DNA from: Rhodocyclaceae bacterium
Lineage (GTDB): Bacteria > Pseudomonadota > Gammaproteobacteria > Burkholderiales > Rhodocyclaceae
Direction: 5' to 3'
Assembly: GCA_020445785.1 (NCBI GenBank)
Contig: JAGRFZ010000070.1
Span: 9,114 to 54,778 of the forward strand
Length of the DNA: 45,665 nucleotides
Part shown: in pieces, positions 1 through 10,311 of the stretch
How positions within the stretch are numbered: the stretch's first letter is position 1
Layout of the letters: each line of letters starts with the position of its first letter
The notes under the pieces: model-generated
Databases searched by the model: none
What the model saw: the letters and a program-made list of their open reading frames with translations, nothing else
Told to the model about the DNA's origin: nothing
Program-made: the position numbers and the translations under genes

Positions 1-633
1 CGCCCGATCGTCTTCAACACGCTGGTCAGTCCCGAATCGGTGCAGTTGCTGCGCGAGACCGGCGCGATGCTGATCGACCTGTTCGAATCCTTCATCGGCC
101 CGCTCGAAACTGAACTCGGACAGCGCTCGACCCACGCCGTCGGTCGCTTCCGCGGCATCGCCGAAAGCCTCGAATACAAGGGCCGCATCGAGGCGATCAA
201 CTTCACCCTCGCCCACGATGACGGCCTCGTCGATTCCGACCTCGAACAGTCCGACGTGATCCTGGTCGGCGTGTCGCGCTCGGGCAAGACGCCGACCAGC
301 CTCTACCTGGCGATGCAGTTCGGGGTCAAGGCCGCCAACTACCCGCTGATCCCCGAGGATTTCGAGCGCAATTGCCTGCCGGGGGACCTCCAGGGCTATC
401 GCCACAAGCTCTTCGGCCTCACCATCGCACCCGAGCGGCTCTCCCAGATCCGCCAGGAGCGGCGGCCCAATTCCCGCTACGCATCGGTCGAGAACTGCCG
501 CTACGAGATCGAGGAGGCCCAGCGCATGATGCGGCGCGAGGGCATCAAATGGATGGATTCCACCGCCAAGTCGATCGAAGAGATCTCGGCCAAGATCCTG
601 CATGAGGTCCGTCTCAACAAGCACGTATACTGA
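1..633 (+). CDS. ppsR: Phosphoenolpyruvate synthase regulatory protein (5' truncated by window)
   Basis: C-terminal ~210 residues of the bifunctional kinase/pyrophosphorylase that switches PEP synthase off by ADP-dependent phosphorylation and on by phosphate-dependent dephosphorylation. The reading frame is open from base 1, so the true start lies upstream. The family is about 270-280 residues long, so roughly a quarter is missing. The ATP/ADP-binding loop [16 protein letters not shown] is visible about 85 residues into the visible part, followed by the family segment [14 protein letters not shown] and a C-terminal region with [12 protein letters not shown]. The next gene, a DUF2863 protein, follows on the same strand; ppsA itself would be expected just outside the window. 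Recognition is confident from the P-loop and its surroundings. Confidence 0.93.
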   Translation, partial: RPIVFNTLVSPESVQLLRETGAMLIDLFESFIGPLETELGQRSTHAVGRFRGIAESLEYKGRIEAINFTLAHDDGLVDSDLEQSDVILVGVSRSGKTPTSLYLAMQFGVKAANYPLIPEDFERNCLPGDLQGYRHKLFGLTIAPERLSQIRQERRPNSRYASVENCRYEIEEAQRMMRREGIKWMDSTAKSIEEISAKILHEVRLNKHVY

Positions 634-668
634 GCACCGGCCGCCAGCCGGCTACAATCCCGCTCCCG

Positions 669-690
669 GGCCGCGAACCCGTTCGCGGCC
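669..690 (+). other. Stem-loop between ppsR and the DUF2863 gene
   Basis: GGCCGCGAA pairs perfectly with TTCGCGGCC around a four-base loop. It lies 36 bases after the ppsR stop and 15 bases before the chosen DUF2863 start. No T-run follows, so it could be a weak terminator or a leader structure near the ribosome-binding site of the next gene. A TACAAT that could serve as a -10 hexamer lies at 653-658. Confidence 0.4.
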
Positions 691-705
691 GACCCAGGTA
701 TGGAC

Positions 706-1875
706 ATGAAACGCAGCCGATTCGGCCGCCGCAGCGGCCCTTCCCACGACGCAGAGCAACTGGCCTGGCTTGCCAACGGCCTCGCGGAATCGGGCAGTCG
801 CCAGGAAGATCGCTATTGGGAGAGTCGACTCGCCGAAGTCGTCGACGGTCTGCTCGACGCCAACGACGAGGAGATCTTCAACGAGGCCTTCGATCATCTC
901 CATCCGGCCAGCTCTCGCGCCTACGACGAACTGGCGGACTTCGTCGAATCGCGCGCCGAAACCGCGTTTCGCGGGCGCGGAGACCACGACGTGCTGATGA
1001 TCGCGGCGCCGGTGCTGGCCTGGTCACGTTTCCGTATCCCGTCTGGCAACATCCCGCCGGCGGTGCTCGCCAACCTGCGGGTGCACCTGCTCGCCCACGT
1101 CCTCGCCGACGATGTGCGGCTGGCGGTGGCGGACCACCTGTTCAGCCCCGACCAGTTGCCGGTCGGCTACTGCGCCACGGCCGGCTTTGCCGCGGAGCTC
1201 GGCGCGGCCGCCCTCGACGATCAGGACATGCAGATCGACGCCGACGGCATGCCCGAGACGAACCAGTTCCTGTCCGACACCCGCTACCTGTTGGCGGCGA
1301 TCGCCGTGCCGCGGGGAGCGCCGATGTTCCGCTGGCAGGAGCACGGCGGCACGCGCGAACAAAGCTTGGAGCAATGGCGTAGCCAGGGCGGTGCCTGCCT
1401 GGCACCGCTGCTGCCCGGATGTGCGCTCGAGGTGGTGCTGCCGGAAACCTATTTCGCTGCCAGTCGCCAGGCGGATCGCGACAGTCGACCCTACTCGGTA
1501 CGCGCCTCGGTGGCCTTTCTCGGCACCGCGCTCGAATCGCCGGCCTCGGGCCTGCGGGCGGTGGTCGCGCCGTTCCATGACCGCCAGTTGGAGGAATTCC
1601 GCATCGGCTTCACGCAGAAGCCGAACAACGACGTGGTGCATGGGGTGGTGTGGCCGTTGCTCGGAGCCGAAGACGACGAGGCGGAAACCATCGCGCAGAT
1701 CGAGGCCACGCTGCGCGACTGCGGCGTCCTCGAGATCCAAGTCCTCGACCACGCCTTTCCCCTCGAGTACTGCGACGATTGCGGCGCGCCCTACTATCCC
1801 TCGCCGGAGGGCGAGGTGGTCCACGCGGAGTTGCCGGACGAGCCTTCCGAGCACATGCCGCGCCACCTGCACTGA
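706..1875 (+). CDS. DUF2863 family protein
   Basis: A 389-residue conserved protein of unknown function. I recognise it as DUF2863, a family seen mainly in Betaproteobacteria. It is soluble and acidic, with no signal peptide or membrane helix. Near the C-terminus CDDCGAPYYPSPEGE looks like a degenerate half of a zinc ribbon. An ATG at 700 is also in frame, but only the ATG at 706 has an AGG at a sensible distance (7 bases) and gives the family-like start MKRSRFGRR. The gene follows ppsR on the same strand after 72 bases, which suggests co-transcription or read-through, although a stem-loop intervenes. No function can be assigned from the sequence. Confidence 0.75.
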   Translation: MKRSRFGRRSGPSHDAEQLAWLANGLAESGSRQEDRYWESRLAEVVDGLLDANDEEIFNEAFDHLHPASSRAYDELADFVESRAETAFRGRGDHDVLMIAAPVLAWSRFRIPSGNIPPAVLANLRVHLLAHVLADDVRLAVADHLFSPDQLPVGYCATAGFAAELGAAALDDQDMQIDADGMPETNQFLSDTRYLLAAIAVPRGAPMFRWQEHGGTREQSLEQWRSQGGACLAPLLPGCALEVVLPETYFAASRQADRDSRPYSVRASVAFLGTALESPASGLRAVVAPFHDRQLEEFRIGFTQKPNNDVVHGVVWPLLGAEDDEAETIAQIEATLRDCGVLEIQVLDHAFPLEYCDDCGAPYYPSPEGEVVHAELPDEPSEHMPRHLH

Positions 1876-2017
1876 GCGCAGCGCCGAGCCCGGCTCCGGG
1901 CGGTTTGCCTGGGGGGAATGGCAGGTACGGCGTGGTGCCGGCAGGCGCGGACACACCCCGCCTCGTTCGACAGCCCGAGTGGGGCTGCGCCACCAACTGC
2001 CGGCGGGCGCGACCGGC

Positions 2018-2938
2018 TTACTCCGTCAGCAGGAAGCCTCGAACCTCGGTGATCTGTGCTTCGTCGAGCAGCATCGGCGCGTGGCCGACGTCGGCGATTT
2101 CCACCACCTTGGCACAGGGGCCGCGGCGGGCCATCTCCTCCGCGGTGGCCCGCTCGAGCAAGTCCGATTCGGCACCGCGCACCACCAGCGTGGGGCAGCG
2201 GATGGCGTCGAATACCGGCCACAGGTCCACATCCTCGACCAGCGGGTTGGCGCGAAAAGGTTCGCCGATGCCCGGATCGTAGGCCATCGCCCAACCGTCC
2301 TCGACCTTGGTCACGACATTTTCGGTCAGATGCCGCCACTGGGCATCGGCGAGTGCGCCGAATGGTGCGCAGACCTCCCGCAGGTAGGCCTCCGCCTGTT
2401 CCATGTCGGCAAAACGTGGCGCCGTGCCGACATACTGGCCGATGCGTTCGATCGATGCCGCGGTGACCACCGGCCCGACATCGTTCAATACCAGGCGATG
2501 AATCGGATTGCCCGGCTGACTCGCGATCAACATGCCGATCAGTCCGCCCATCGATGTCCCCACCCAGTGCACCGATTCGACATCGAGCCGGGCAATCAGC
2601 GTGATCATGTCCGCCACGTACTGGGGCAGCGCGTAGTCGCCCTTGACCTTCAGCCACTCGCTGCGACCACGCCCCACCACGTCGGGACAGACCACCCGGT
2701 AGTCGCGGCACATGACCGAGGCCAGGGTGTCGAAATCCCGACCATTGCGGGTGAGCCCGTGCACGCAGATGAGTACCCGCGGATTCATCGGATCGCCCCA
2801 CTCGCGATAGGCCATGCGATGCAGGCCATGGGCGCCGATGCACTGCAGCGTCCGCTCGCGCATCTGGGGCGGCGGACCGGCGCGCCGATCGGCACTCTCG
2901 CCACTTAGGAATCGGTCCAACAAGGTCGACAGGCTCAT
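2018..2938 (-). CDS. Alpha/beta hydrolase
   Basis: A 306-residue alpha/beta-hydrolase-fold enzyme. The oxyanion-hole strand is ICVHGLTRNG (about residues 57-66). The nucleophile elbow GTSMGG (about 126-131) carries the catalytic Ser. The likely acid is the Asp of RGAESDLL near 255, and the catalytic His is in DVGHAPML near 285. The lid-region segment CPDVVGRGRSEWL is typical of small-molecule esterases and C-C hydrolases. No signal peptide is visible, so it is probably cytoplasmic. The substrate cannot be read from the sequence. It converges on the DUF2863 gene and stands alone. Confidence 0.85.
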   Translation of the reverse strand: MSLSTLLDRFLSGESADRRAGPPPQMRERTLQCIGAHGLHRMAYREWGDPMNPRVLICVHGLTRNGRDFDTLASVMCRDYRVVCPDVVGRGRSEWLKVKGDYALPQYVADMITLIARLDVESVHWVGTSMGGLIGMLIASQPGNPIHRLVLNDVGPVVTAASIERIGQYVGTAPRFADMEQAEAYLREVCAPFGALADAQWRHLTENVVTKVEDGWAMAYDPGIGEPFRANPLVEDVDLWPVFDAIRCPTLVVRGAESDLLERATAEEMARRGPCAKVVEIADVGHAPMLLDEAQITEVRGFLLTE

Positions 2939-3075
2939 GAACGGATCTCCCCCGAGGGTTCGGCTGCCGCAAGTTTAGCCCGGATTGCCCGCCCCCCGCC
3001 GCGCAGGGCCGCTGTGCCGCGGCGCCGTCCCCCAACGGTGCCCGGCTGCGCCCACTCGGATCGTCTGCTACCGCC

Positions 3076-5424
3076 TCAGCGGCCGTGCCAGTAGCGCTCC
3101 CGCCGTTCGCGCTCGGCCGATACCGACAACCCGCCCGCCTCGAAACGCGCCCGGATCGCGCCCTGGCTGTCGGTACGCAGGCCGCGGGCCCCGACCGCCG
3201 ACCAACGCGCCCAGACTTCCGGCCGGGGATGCCCGAAACGGGAACGATGGCCGACCGAAAAGATCGCCGCGGACGGCGACACGGCTGCCACGAACGGCGG
3301 CGACGAGGAAGTCGTGCTGCCGTGATGCGGCACCAGCACCAGGTCCGCGCGCAAACCGGCGGCGTCCGCCGCCAGCAGGCGAGCCTCCGCGGCCCGCCCG
3401 ATGTCGGCGGCAATCAGCGCCGTACCGCCGACGCCGTTCACCCGCAGCACGCAGGAGCGTTCGTTCCTGTCGGCCCCATCGGCCGCCAATGCGCTCAGCG
3501 GATTGAGCCAGTCGAAACGCACGCCGTCCCATGTCCAGCCGTCGCCTGCGCGGCACGATCCCCAGCTGCCGCCGAAATCGGCGGTGTCGACGCCGGCGAC
3601 GGTGGCGCCGCGCACTACCGGCAGTGCCGCGGCGACACTGCGCGCGCCCCCCGAATGGTCACGGTCCGCGTGGCTGATCGCGAGCAGGTCCAGCTGCGCA
3701 ACGCCGCTGGCGCGCAGATAGGGCACGATCACCGAGCGGCCGGCATCGCCGCCAGGCCAGCCGGGGCCCGTATCGAACAGCAGGTCGTGGCCGGCCGTCG
3801 CAACATGCACGGCCAAGCCCTGGCCGACGTCCAGCGCCACCAGTTCGAAATCACCCGCAGCCGGACGCTCCGGACGAAACAGCAGCAGCGGCACGAGCAG
3901 GGTCAACGCGGCGGCCCGACCCGGGGTGCCGCGCGGCAACACCGCCCAGAGGCACCCCAGCGCGGCCGGCACCACCAGCACCATCGGCGGTGCCGCCTGT
4001 CGCCAACTCGCCCCGTCACCGGCCAGCGACCCGCCGAGGAGCGTCATGGTCCCTGTCACGAGCTGTTCGGCAAGCAGGGCCAGACCGTCCACCGGCAGCA
4101 CCACGTAGGCCAGACACAGCGGCAGCACCAGCAAACTGAAGACCGGCACGGCGAGCAGGTTGGCGATCGGCGCCACCAGGGAGAACTGCTGGAAGAAAAT
4201 CAGCAGGATCGGCGCCATCGCCAGATTGATCGCCAACTGGGTGCGCAGCAGCGCCCCGGGCAGGCGTCGCCAACCACCTTGGGCCGCAGCCCGGCGACCG
4301 GCGATCAGCAAAATTGCCACGGCCACGAACGACAACCAAAGACCCGGCGCCAGCACCGCCCACGGATCGAATGCCAGGACCGCCAACAGCGCCACGGCAA
4401 GGACGCGACCCGGCCGCATGCGGCGACCCGCCAGCCAGGCGAGTCCGACGATGGTCAGCATCAGTGCGCTGCGCTGCACCGGCAGGCCGAAACCCGAAAG
4501 CGCGGCGTAGAGCCAGGCCATGACGCCGCCGGCGAGCACCCCCGCGGTCGGTGCCGGCAGGCGCAGACCCAGGCGGCTCAACCGCCAGCACGCAGCCACC
4601 AGCAGACCGCCGCAGGCCGCCGCCATCGACACGTGCAAGCCGGACACCACCGCCAGGTGGACGATGCCCAGATCGCGTAGCTCCTGCCATTGGGCAGGAC
4701 CGATCGCGGACTGATCGCCCACCGCGACAGCCACCGCCACTCCCGCCCAAGGCCGCCCGCCGAGGGTGGTCTCGAAGCGCTCCCGCACCGACTGGCGCAG
4801 CGCCGCGATCCACGCGCGAGCACCGCCACCGTGCCCCGGCAGGCGCGCTTGCGCTTCCCGCGCGCGCACGTAGCCGACCGCGCGAATGCCCTGCTGCAAT
4901 AGCCGTGCGCCGGAGTCGGCGGCGTGGGGGTTGACGCGCGCATGGGGTCGCCGGAGTCGCACCGTCAGTCGCCATCGCTGCCCGGGCGAGACATGCGGCA
5001 GCGCCTGCGGATCGTCGTGGGGCGCATACCAGCGCAGGCGCAGCAGCCCCGGCACACCGGCAATGCCCTGCTCCGGAGCGAAATCGAAGACGACGGCACC
5101 GGGCGTGCGTCGGGGCAGGCTCACGATCGCGCCGCTGACCACCTGGTCGCGCCCCTCCAGCCCGGCTGCGAGTTCGTCGGCGAGGCGCCATTCGGCGCGC
5201 AGGCCGGACCACGCGAAGGCCAGCCCAAATGCAGCGGCGGCGGCGAACGCGCGCGCCCACATGCGCCCCCTGGACGCCCACGCCAACGCAGCCAGGGCAA
5301 GGCCGACGCCGGCGATCGCGAGCATGACGGCCACCGACGGAAGCACCGGGCGGGACTGCAGCAGCCAGCAGGCGAACACAGCAGCAACGACAATGGCATA
5401 CATGCTGCCATTAGATCCCATCAC
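3076..5424 (-). CDS. comEC: ComEC/Rec2-type DNA internalization protein
   Basis: A 782-residue polytopic inner-membrane protein that forms the channel moving single-stranded DNA into the cytoplasm in naturally competent bacteria. Order: N-terminal membrane helices plus a soluble DUF4131-like region (to ~200), the competence membrane domain (~205-490) with the conserved LGIVHLAVVSGLHVSM stretch, and a C-terminal metallo-beta-lactamase-like domain (~510-760). That domain has LDVGQGLAVHV, the metal-binding motif SHADRDHSGG, and VPHHGSTTSSS followed by a downstream VGHRSRFGHP. Length is normal for the family and all domains appear intact. It is divergent from the DUF2062 gene. No other competence gene is in the window, so competence itself is not shown. 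Confidence 0.92.
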   Translation of the reverse strand: MMGSNGSMYAIVVAAVFACWLLQSRPVLPSVAVMLAIAGVGLALAALAWASRGRMWARAFAAAAAFGLAFAWSGLRAEWRLADELAAGLEGRDQVVSGAIVSLPRRTPGAVVFDFAPEQGIAGVPGLLRLRWYAPHDDPQALPHVSPGQRWRLTVRLRRPHARVNPHAADSGARLLQQGIRAVGYVRAREAQARLPGHGGGARAWIAALRQSVRERFETTLGGRPWAGVAVAVAVGDQSAIGPAQWQELRDLGIVHLAVVSGLHVSMAAACGGLLVAACWRLSRLGLRLPAPTAGVLAGGVMAWLYAALSGFGLPVQRSALMLTIVGLAWLAGRRMRPGRVLAVALLAVLAFDPWAVLAPGLWLSFVAVAILLIAGRRAAAQGGWRRLPGALLRTQLAINLAMAPILLIFFQQFSLVAPIANLLAVPVFSLLVLPLCLAYVVLPVDGLALLAEQLVTGTMTLLGGSLAGDGASWRQAAPPMVLVVPAALGCLWAVLPRGTPGRAAALTLLVPLLLFRPERPAAGDFELVALDVGQGLAVHVATAGHDLLFDTGPGWPGGDAGRSVIVPYLRASGVAQLDLLAISHADRDHSGGARSVAAALPVVRGATVAGVDTADFGGSWGSCRAGDGWTWDGVRFDWLNPLSALAADGADRNERSCVLRVNGVGGTALIAADIGRAAEARLLAADAAGLRADLVLVPHHGSTTSSSPPFVAAVSPSAAIFSVGHRSRFGHPRPEVWARWSAVGARGLRTDSQGAIRARFEAGGLSVSAERERRERYWHGR

Positions 5425-5588
5425 CGGCGCAGGGCCAAGCCGGCGCCAGCGGACGGCGCAGCCTTCGACGCTCGGGCGGGCGGCCAGGATAGAATCCGCC
5501 CTTCATCATCCGTTGGCCCCGCCGAGCACAGCAACCGCATGCACGCGAACGTGGATTTCGACCATCCCCACCCATCCCGCGGGCCATC

Positions 5589-6143
5589 GTGCGCCGGCTG
5601 ATCCGGCGGCACCTGCCGGACCCCTCGGCGATCCGGCATCAGCGCTGGATGCGACCGTTCGCGGGCACCCTGCTGCATCCTCGCCTGTGGCACCTGAACC
5701 GCCACTCCGCCGCGGGCGCCGTTGCCGTGGGGCTGTTCTGCGGCCTGATCCCGGGTCCGTTCCAGATGCCCGGTGCGGCGCTCGCCTGCGTCCTGTTGCG
5801 GGTCAACCTGCCGCTTGCCCTGGTGACGACCCTCTACAGCAACCCGTTCACGATCGTTCCGTTGTACCTGGCCGCCTTCACCTTGGGGGATTGGCTGCTG
5901 GCGAGCGGCGGCACCTTCACGCCGCCGCCGCCCAGGGGCGACGCGAGCCTGTCGGATTGGATGTCGGCCGGCCTCGACTGGCTACTCGGCCTCGGCGAAC
6001 CGCTGGCATTGGGTCTGTTGCTACTCGCCAGCGCGCTCGCGGCACTGGGCTACGTCGCCGTCAAGCTGGCGTGGCGCGTGCACTTGTTGCACGCCATGGC
6101 GCGTCGCCGGGCACGGGCTCAGACGCGGAAGCGCGAGACCTGA
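5589..6143 (+). CDS. DUF2062 domain membrane protein
   Basis: A 184-residue inner-membrane protein of unknown function with the DUF2062 pattern: an N-terminal [11 protein letters not shown] segment, then [30 protein letters not shown], then [18 protein letters not shown] and two or three hydrophobic helices. It starts at GTG; no strong Shine-Dalgarno is present, but the protein start matches the usual family start. A TAGAAT at 5490-5495 could be its -10 box. The gene lies divergent to comEC, an arrangement common in Betaproteobacteria. It ends inside the 3' end of the convergent chemotaxis gene, with a 25-base overlap of coding ends. Confidence 0.82.
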   Translation: MRRLIRRHLPDPSAIRHQRWMRPFAGTLLHPRLWHLNRHSAAGAVAVGLFCGLIPGPFQMPGAALACVLLRVNLPLALVTTLYSNPFTIVPLYLAAFTLGDWLLASGGTFTPPPPRGDASLSDWMSAGLDWLLGLGEPLALGLLLLASALAALGYVAVKLAWRVHLLHAMARRRARAQTRKRET

Positions 6144-8143
6144 TCGAGCAACTGGCCGGCCACGCCTTCGAGCTGTACCGCGGTCTGCGACGTATGCTTG
6201 ACCGATTCGTTGTTCTCTTCGGCCATGCGGGCGATCGCCTCGACATTGCGCGCGATCTCGGTGCTGACCGAACCCTGCTCGCCAAGAGCGTGGTTGATGT
6301 CGCGTACCGATGCCATCACCTGATTTGCGGCGGCGCTGATCTGCTGCATCGCCTTGCCCGAGCGGCCACTCAGTTCGACCCCTTCCCGCACCCGTTCGAC
6401 GCCTTGCGACATGGTCTCGACCGCCTCGGCGGTGCCCGACTGGATCGCATCGACCATGCCGGTGATCTCACCGGTCGCGCTCGCGGTGCGTTCGGCCAGT
6501 TTGCGCACTTCGTCGGCCACCACGGCGAAGCCGCGACCGCTCTCGCCGGCACGCGCGGCTTCGATCGCCGCGTTCAATGCCAGCAGGTTGGTCTGGTCGG
6601 CAATTTCGCGGATGGTATTGACGATGTTGCTGATCTCGCTCGACTGGGTGCCCAGTTTTTCGATCACGCCGGCCGACCGTCCGACGACTTCCGCCAGTTG
6701 TTCCATGCCGATGACCGTGCGAGCAGTCAGCTCGCCGCCTTCGCAGGAAAGCTTGCCGGAGGTCTCCGATTTCTCGGCGGCATCTTCGGCATGCCGGGCA
6801 ATCTCGCCGATGCTGACGGTCATCTGCTCGATCGCCGCCGCCATGCTGGTGGCTGCCTCGCTCTGGTTTTCCGAGCTGCCCGCGATATCCCGCGCAGCCC
6901 CGCTCAGGCCGCCCGCGGCGGCCGCCAGTTCGCCGGCTCGGTTCTTGATTTCGCGCACCAGCGCCCCGAGGCTCGCGGTCATCTGATTGAACTGCTCGGC
7001 GACCTGAGCCAGTTCGTCACGGGCGCTGAAGCGTATCCGTACCGTGTAGTCGCCGTCGGCAAGCTGGCGGGCGCCATCACTCAATTCGCGCACCGAGCCG
7101 AGAATCGCGAAGTACATGCCGAACAGGATGTAGGCGAGCAGACCGAGCGCCGCCGCGGCAATACCGAGCTCCAATGCCAATTGTCGTTCGAGGTTCTGCA
7201 GGCGGGTGCTCAGCAGCCCGTCGACGACCGGACGCAGGCTCTCGTTCAAATGCTTGAGCACGACGTCGATGGCCGCGGTGCCCTCGGCGAAGAACTGGGC
7301 CGGCGGCAGACTCATCTGGCCCTGGACGATCTGGTCGGTCGCGACACTGCGCATTCTGGCGATGGCCTGGCCGATCTCGCCACGGGCGCCCTCCACCCGC
7401 ATCCGGTCGGCAGCGTCCTCGTCGGCGGCCCGGCGCAGGTTTTCGTCGAGTGCGCGCGCAGTCACCGACAGCTCGGCCAGTTGCGCGACGATGGCCTCGT
7501 GATCCGCGTACTGGGTCGCGCCACTGGCCAGGATTCCGGTGCCCTTGCCGCGCAGCCTGCCGAGCCGCTCCGTGATCTCCGGAATCGAATGCAGCATGGG
7601 CGTGACCAGATTCATCGCCGCGCCATCGGGATCGAGGCCGAGCCCGGAGCGCTCGCCGAGATCGACAATCAGCGACAGCATGCCTTCGACCATCTGGGTA
7701 TGGCGGGCGAAGTTTTCGCCGCGCTCGAGGCGGCGGCCCTCATCGCGCAGCCGCGTCCATTGTTCCGCCAGCGCCCGCCAGCTCGCCTCGAGCTGCAGCG
7801 CCGCTGCCGGACCGGCGAGTACCTCGTCGAATGCTGCGACGGCCTCGTCGAGTTCCCGGGCCTTGGCATCCACCTTGGGTTCCAGTGCCCGGCTGCCACC
7901 CAGCAAGCCGGCGGTAAGGCCGCGGTGCTGCTGCATCAGGGTGAGCACGCGGATCGCGGCCGGATAACCTTCGAGCCCGACCTGCTCGCCGCGCGTCGCC
8001 GAGATCTCCCGGTCGAGCTGGACATACAACTGCCCGGCCATGATCAACCCGGTAGCCGCCGCGATGGACAGCACGACTAGAAACTTTGCCTTGTAATTCA
8101 GCCGATTGAGGAATCCGACCACTGGCGCAAACAGTACTTTCAC
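6119..8143 (-). CDS. Methyl-accepting chemotaxis protein
   Basis: A transmembrane chemoreceptor of about 674 residues. After a short N-terminus comes a membrane helix ([20 protein letters not shown]). A ~290-residue periplasmic sensor region follows, containing [15 protein letters not shown], reminiscent of nitrate/nitrite (NIT-type) sensors. Next are a second helix, a HAMP domain ([13 protein letters not shown]) and the signalling hairpin. The hairpin tip is the conserved [20 protein letters not shown], followed by [22 protein letters not shown] at 8143 is chosen as start because GGGAGAG precedes it at good spacing; an upstream in-frame ATG at 8191 lacks such a site. The ligand is unknown; a NIT-like sensor is only a suggestion from the QHRGL pattern. 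Confidence 0.9.
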   Translation of the reverse strand: MKVLFAPVVGFLNRLNYKAKFLVVLSIAAATGLIMAGQLYVQLDREISATRGEQVGLEGYPAAIRVLTLMQQHRGLTAGLLGGSRALEPKVDAKARELDEAVAAFDEVLAGPAAALQLEASWRALAEQWTRLRDEGRRLERGENFARHTQMVEGMLSLIVDLGERSGLGLDPDGAAMNLVTPMLHSIPEITERLGRLRGKGTGILASGATQYADHEAIVAQLAELSVTARALDENLRRAADEDAADRMRVEGARGEIGQAIARMRSVATDQIVQGQMSLPPAQFFAEGTAAIDVVLKHLNESLRPVVDGLLSTRLQNLERQLALELGIAAAALGLLAYILFGMYFAILGSVRELSDGARQLADGDYTVRIRFSARDELAQVAEQFNQMTASLGALVREIKNRAGELAAAAGGLSGAARDIAGSSENQSEAATSMAAAIEQMTVSIGEIARHAEDAAEKSETSGKLSCEGGELTARTVIGMEQLAEVVGRSAGVIEKLGTQSSEISNIVNTIREIADQTNLLALNAAIEAARAGESGRGFAVVADEVRKLAERTASATGEITGMVDAIQSGTAEAVETMSQGVERVREGVELSGRSGKAMQQISAAANQVMASVRDINHALGEQGSVSTEIARNVEAIARMAEENNESVKHTSQTAVQLEGVAGQLLDQVSRFRV

Positions 8144-8257
8144 GAGTCTCTCCCGATGCGTGAACCAGGCCCGCAGGCCCCAGCCACCCAACGGTCGAAC
8201 ACCCGCGAACTTTAGCCCCGTCCGACGTCTGCGCGAATCCCTATATCTTTTGTCATA

Positions 8258-8953
8258 TCAAGCGATTGCACCATCCGACAGCAGACCATCCTCGAGCCGG
8301 AGACTGCGCTCGGCACGCGACGCCAGCGCGCTATCGTGGGTGACGATGACGAAGCTGGTATTGAGACGGTGATTGAGGGAGAGCATCAGATCGAAAACGG
8401 TCTCGGCGGTGCGGCGATCCAGGTTGCCGGTCGGTTCGTCCGCCAGCACGCAGGCCGGTTCGGTGACCAGCGCTCGGGCGATCGCCGCGCGCTGGCGCTC
8501 GCCACCGGAAAGTTCGCCCGGGTGGTGGTCCAACCGGTGCGCGAGCCCCACCTCGGAGAGCATCGCCGCGGCGCGTCGGTCGGCCTCGGCGCGGCCCATG
8601 CGCCGAATGTAGAGCGGCATCGCGACGTTTTCGAGGGCCGTGAACTCGGGAAGCAGGTGATGGAACTGGTAGACGAAACCCAGCGCCCGGTTGCGCAGCC
8701 GGCCGCGGCGGGCTTCGGCCAGCTTGGACAATTCCTGGCCCGCCAACGCCACCTCGCCGGCGCTCGGGACGTCGAGCCCGCCGAGCAGGTGCAGCAATGT
8801 ACTCTTGCCGCTGCCCGAGGCGCCGACGATCGCCACGCGCTCGCCGGCGCCCACCGCGAAGCTCACGCCGCGCAGCACCTCGACCGCATCCGCCCCCTCA
8901 CGGAAGCGTTTGACCAGATCCCGACAGGCCAACACCGGCGTCGCGTCACTCAT
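8258..8953 (-). CDS. lolD: Lipoprotein-releasing ABC transporter ATPase LolD
   Basis: A 231-residue ABC ATPase that powers release of outer-membrane lipoproteins from the inner membrane to LolA. Walker [10 protein letters not shown] is at 44-52, the Q-loop Gln near 96 ([21 protein letters not shown], a LolD hallmark), the signature LSGGERQ at 148-154, Walker [10 protein letters not shown] at 168-176, and a switch His in VTHDSALA. The start overlaps the end of the upstream permease gene by 8 bases, showing translational coupling with its membrane partner. Normal length and intact. Confidence 0.95.
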   Translation of the reverse strand: MSDATPVLACRDLVKRFREGADAVEVLRGVSFAVGAGERVAIVGASGSGKSTLLHLLGGLDVPSAGEVALAGQELSKLAEARRGRLRNRALGFVYQFHHLLPEFTALENVAMPLYIRRMGRAEADRRAAAMLSEVGLAHRLDHHPGELSGGERQRAAIARALVTEPACVLADEPTGNLDRRTAETVFDLMLSLNHRLNTSFVIVTHDSALASRAERSLRLEDGLLSDGAIA

Positions 8954-10199
8954 AGCGCAGGGCCTCCGCCGGGTTGACTCGAGACGCCCGCCAGCTCGGA
9001 TAGATCGCCGCCAGCAGGGTCAGCACGAAGGAGACCGAAACGATGGTCCACACGTCGCTCGCCAGCACCGTCGAGGGCATGTCGGTGATGTAGTACACCT
9101 CCTTGTTCCACAGCGTGGTGCCCAGCATGCGCTCGAGGAAGGGGATGACGACATCGAGGTTGCTCGCCAGCGCGATGCCGCCGGCCGTGCCGATCAGCAA
9201 TCCGACCACGCCGATCACGGTGCCCTGCAGCACGAAGATCGCCATCACCGACGCGGGAGAGGCACCCAGGGTACGCAGGATCGCGATGTCGGCGTATTTC
9301 TCCTGCACCGCCATCACCAGCGTCGACACGATGTTGAAGGCCGCCACCGCGACGATCAGAAACAGAATGATCGCCATCATCTTCTTCTCCAGCGCAACCG
9401 CCCGGAAAAAATTGGCGTGGCTCATGGTCCAGTCGCGGATCGCCAGCTGGCCCCCCATCGCACCGGCCAGTTCCCGCGCCACGCGCGGCGCATCGAACAG
9501 ATCGCCGACCTTGATCCGCAGACCCGAGACTTCGTCGCCCATGCGGTACAGCACCTGGGCGTCGGCCATGTGGATCAAGGCCAGCCCCGAATCGAACTCG
9601 TACATGCCGGCCTCGAAGATACCGACCACCGTAAATTGCTTGAGCCGCGGCAGCACTGCGGCCGGCGTCACCAAGCCGTGGGGTGCGATCAGTGTCACCT
9701 TTTCGCCGACCTGGGCGCGCAGCGCGTGGGCCAGTTCGAGCCCGAGCACGATGCCGAAGCCACCCGGCTCGAGGGCATCGAGGTTTCCGACCCGCATGTA
9801 TCGGGCAAAATCGGCTACCGTTTCCTCGTCGGCAGGCAACACCCCACGCACCAGCGTACCGCGCACGGCATCGTCGAGCGAAAGCATTCCCTGCGCCTGC
9901 ACGTAGGGTGCGGCGGCCAGCACCTCGGGGTGCTTGCGCACCCGCTCCGACACCTGCTGCCAATTCGCCAAGCGTCCGTCGAACCCCATCACCTCGGCAT
10001 GGGAGGCGACACCGAGAATGCGGCTTCGCAACTCGTCCTGGAATCCGTTCATCACCGACAGCACGGTAATCAGTGCGGCCACGCCCAGTCCGATGCCGGC
10101 CATCGATACCAGTGAAATGAAGGAGATGAAACGGTTGCGCCCCTGTGCCCGCTTGCGCGAACGGGTGTAACGCAGACCGACCAGCCATTCGTAGCGCAT
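8946..10199 (-). CDS. lolC: Lipoprotein-releasing ABC transporter permease LolC/LolE
   Basis: A 417-residue FtsX-like/MacB-type permease. An N-terminal helix ([23 protein letters not shown]) is followed by the family motif [15 protein letters not shown] periplasmic domain comes next, then three C-terminal helices with [19 protein letters not shown] and the terminal [12 protein letters not shown]. It forms the membrane part of the Lol exporter with LolD. Only one permease is present, so it probably works as a homodimer (LolC/LolF-like) unless a second copy lies elsewhere. The start ([17 protein letters not shown]) is set by family similarity; a longer open frame upstream is a GC artefact antisense to recJ and the rpfE-type gene. 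Confidence 0.93.
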   Translation of the reverse strand: MRYEWLVGLRYTRSRKRAQGRNRFISFISLVSMAGIGLGVAALITVLSVMNGFQDELRSRILGVASHAEVMGFDGRLANWQQVSERVRKHPEVLAAAPYVQAQGMLSLDDAVRGTLVRGVLPADEETVADFARYMRVGNLDALEPGGFGIVLGLELAHALRAQVGEKVTLIAPHGLVTPAAVLPRLKQFTVVGIFEAGMYEFDSGLALIHMADAQVLYRMGDEVSGLRIKVGDLFDAPRVARELAGAMGGQLAIRDWTMSHANFFRAVALEKKMMAIILFLIVAVAAFNIVSTLVMAVQEKYADIAILRTLGASPASVMAIFVLQGTVIGVVGLLIGTAGGIALASNLDVVIPFLERMLGTTLWNKEVYYITDMPSTVLASDVWTIVSVSFVLTLLAAIYPSWRASRVNPAEALRYE

Positions 10200-10311
10200 C
10201 CGGGCGGCACCGATCGAAAGCCGCCATTGTGCCTGAAGCGGCCGTCCCGGCCGGTCAACCCGACGTCTCCTCCGGCCGTGGTAGCATCCGGGTCCGCCCG
10301 GACCGACCACG

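Noticed and set aside
1112-2908. Open frame of 598 codons over DUF2863 and the hydrolase
   Set aside because: It crosses two genes in another frame and has typical shadow composition.
4886-8080. Open frame of 1064 codons on the plus strand
   Set aside because: It runs antisense to comEC and the chemoreceptor. It has low-complexity Arg/Pro/His/Ala composition and arises from high GC in the third codon position.
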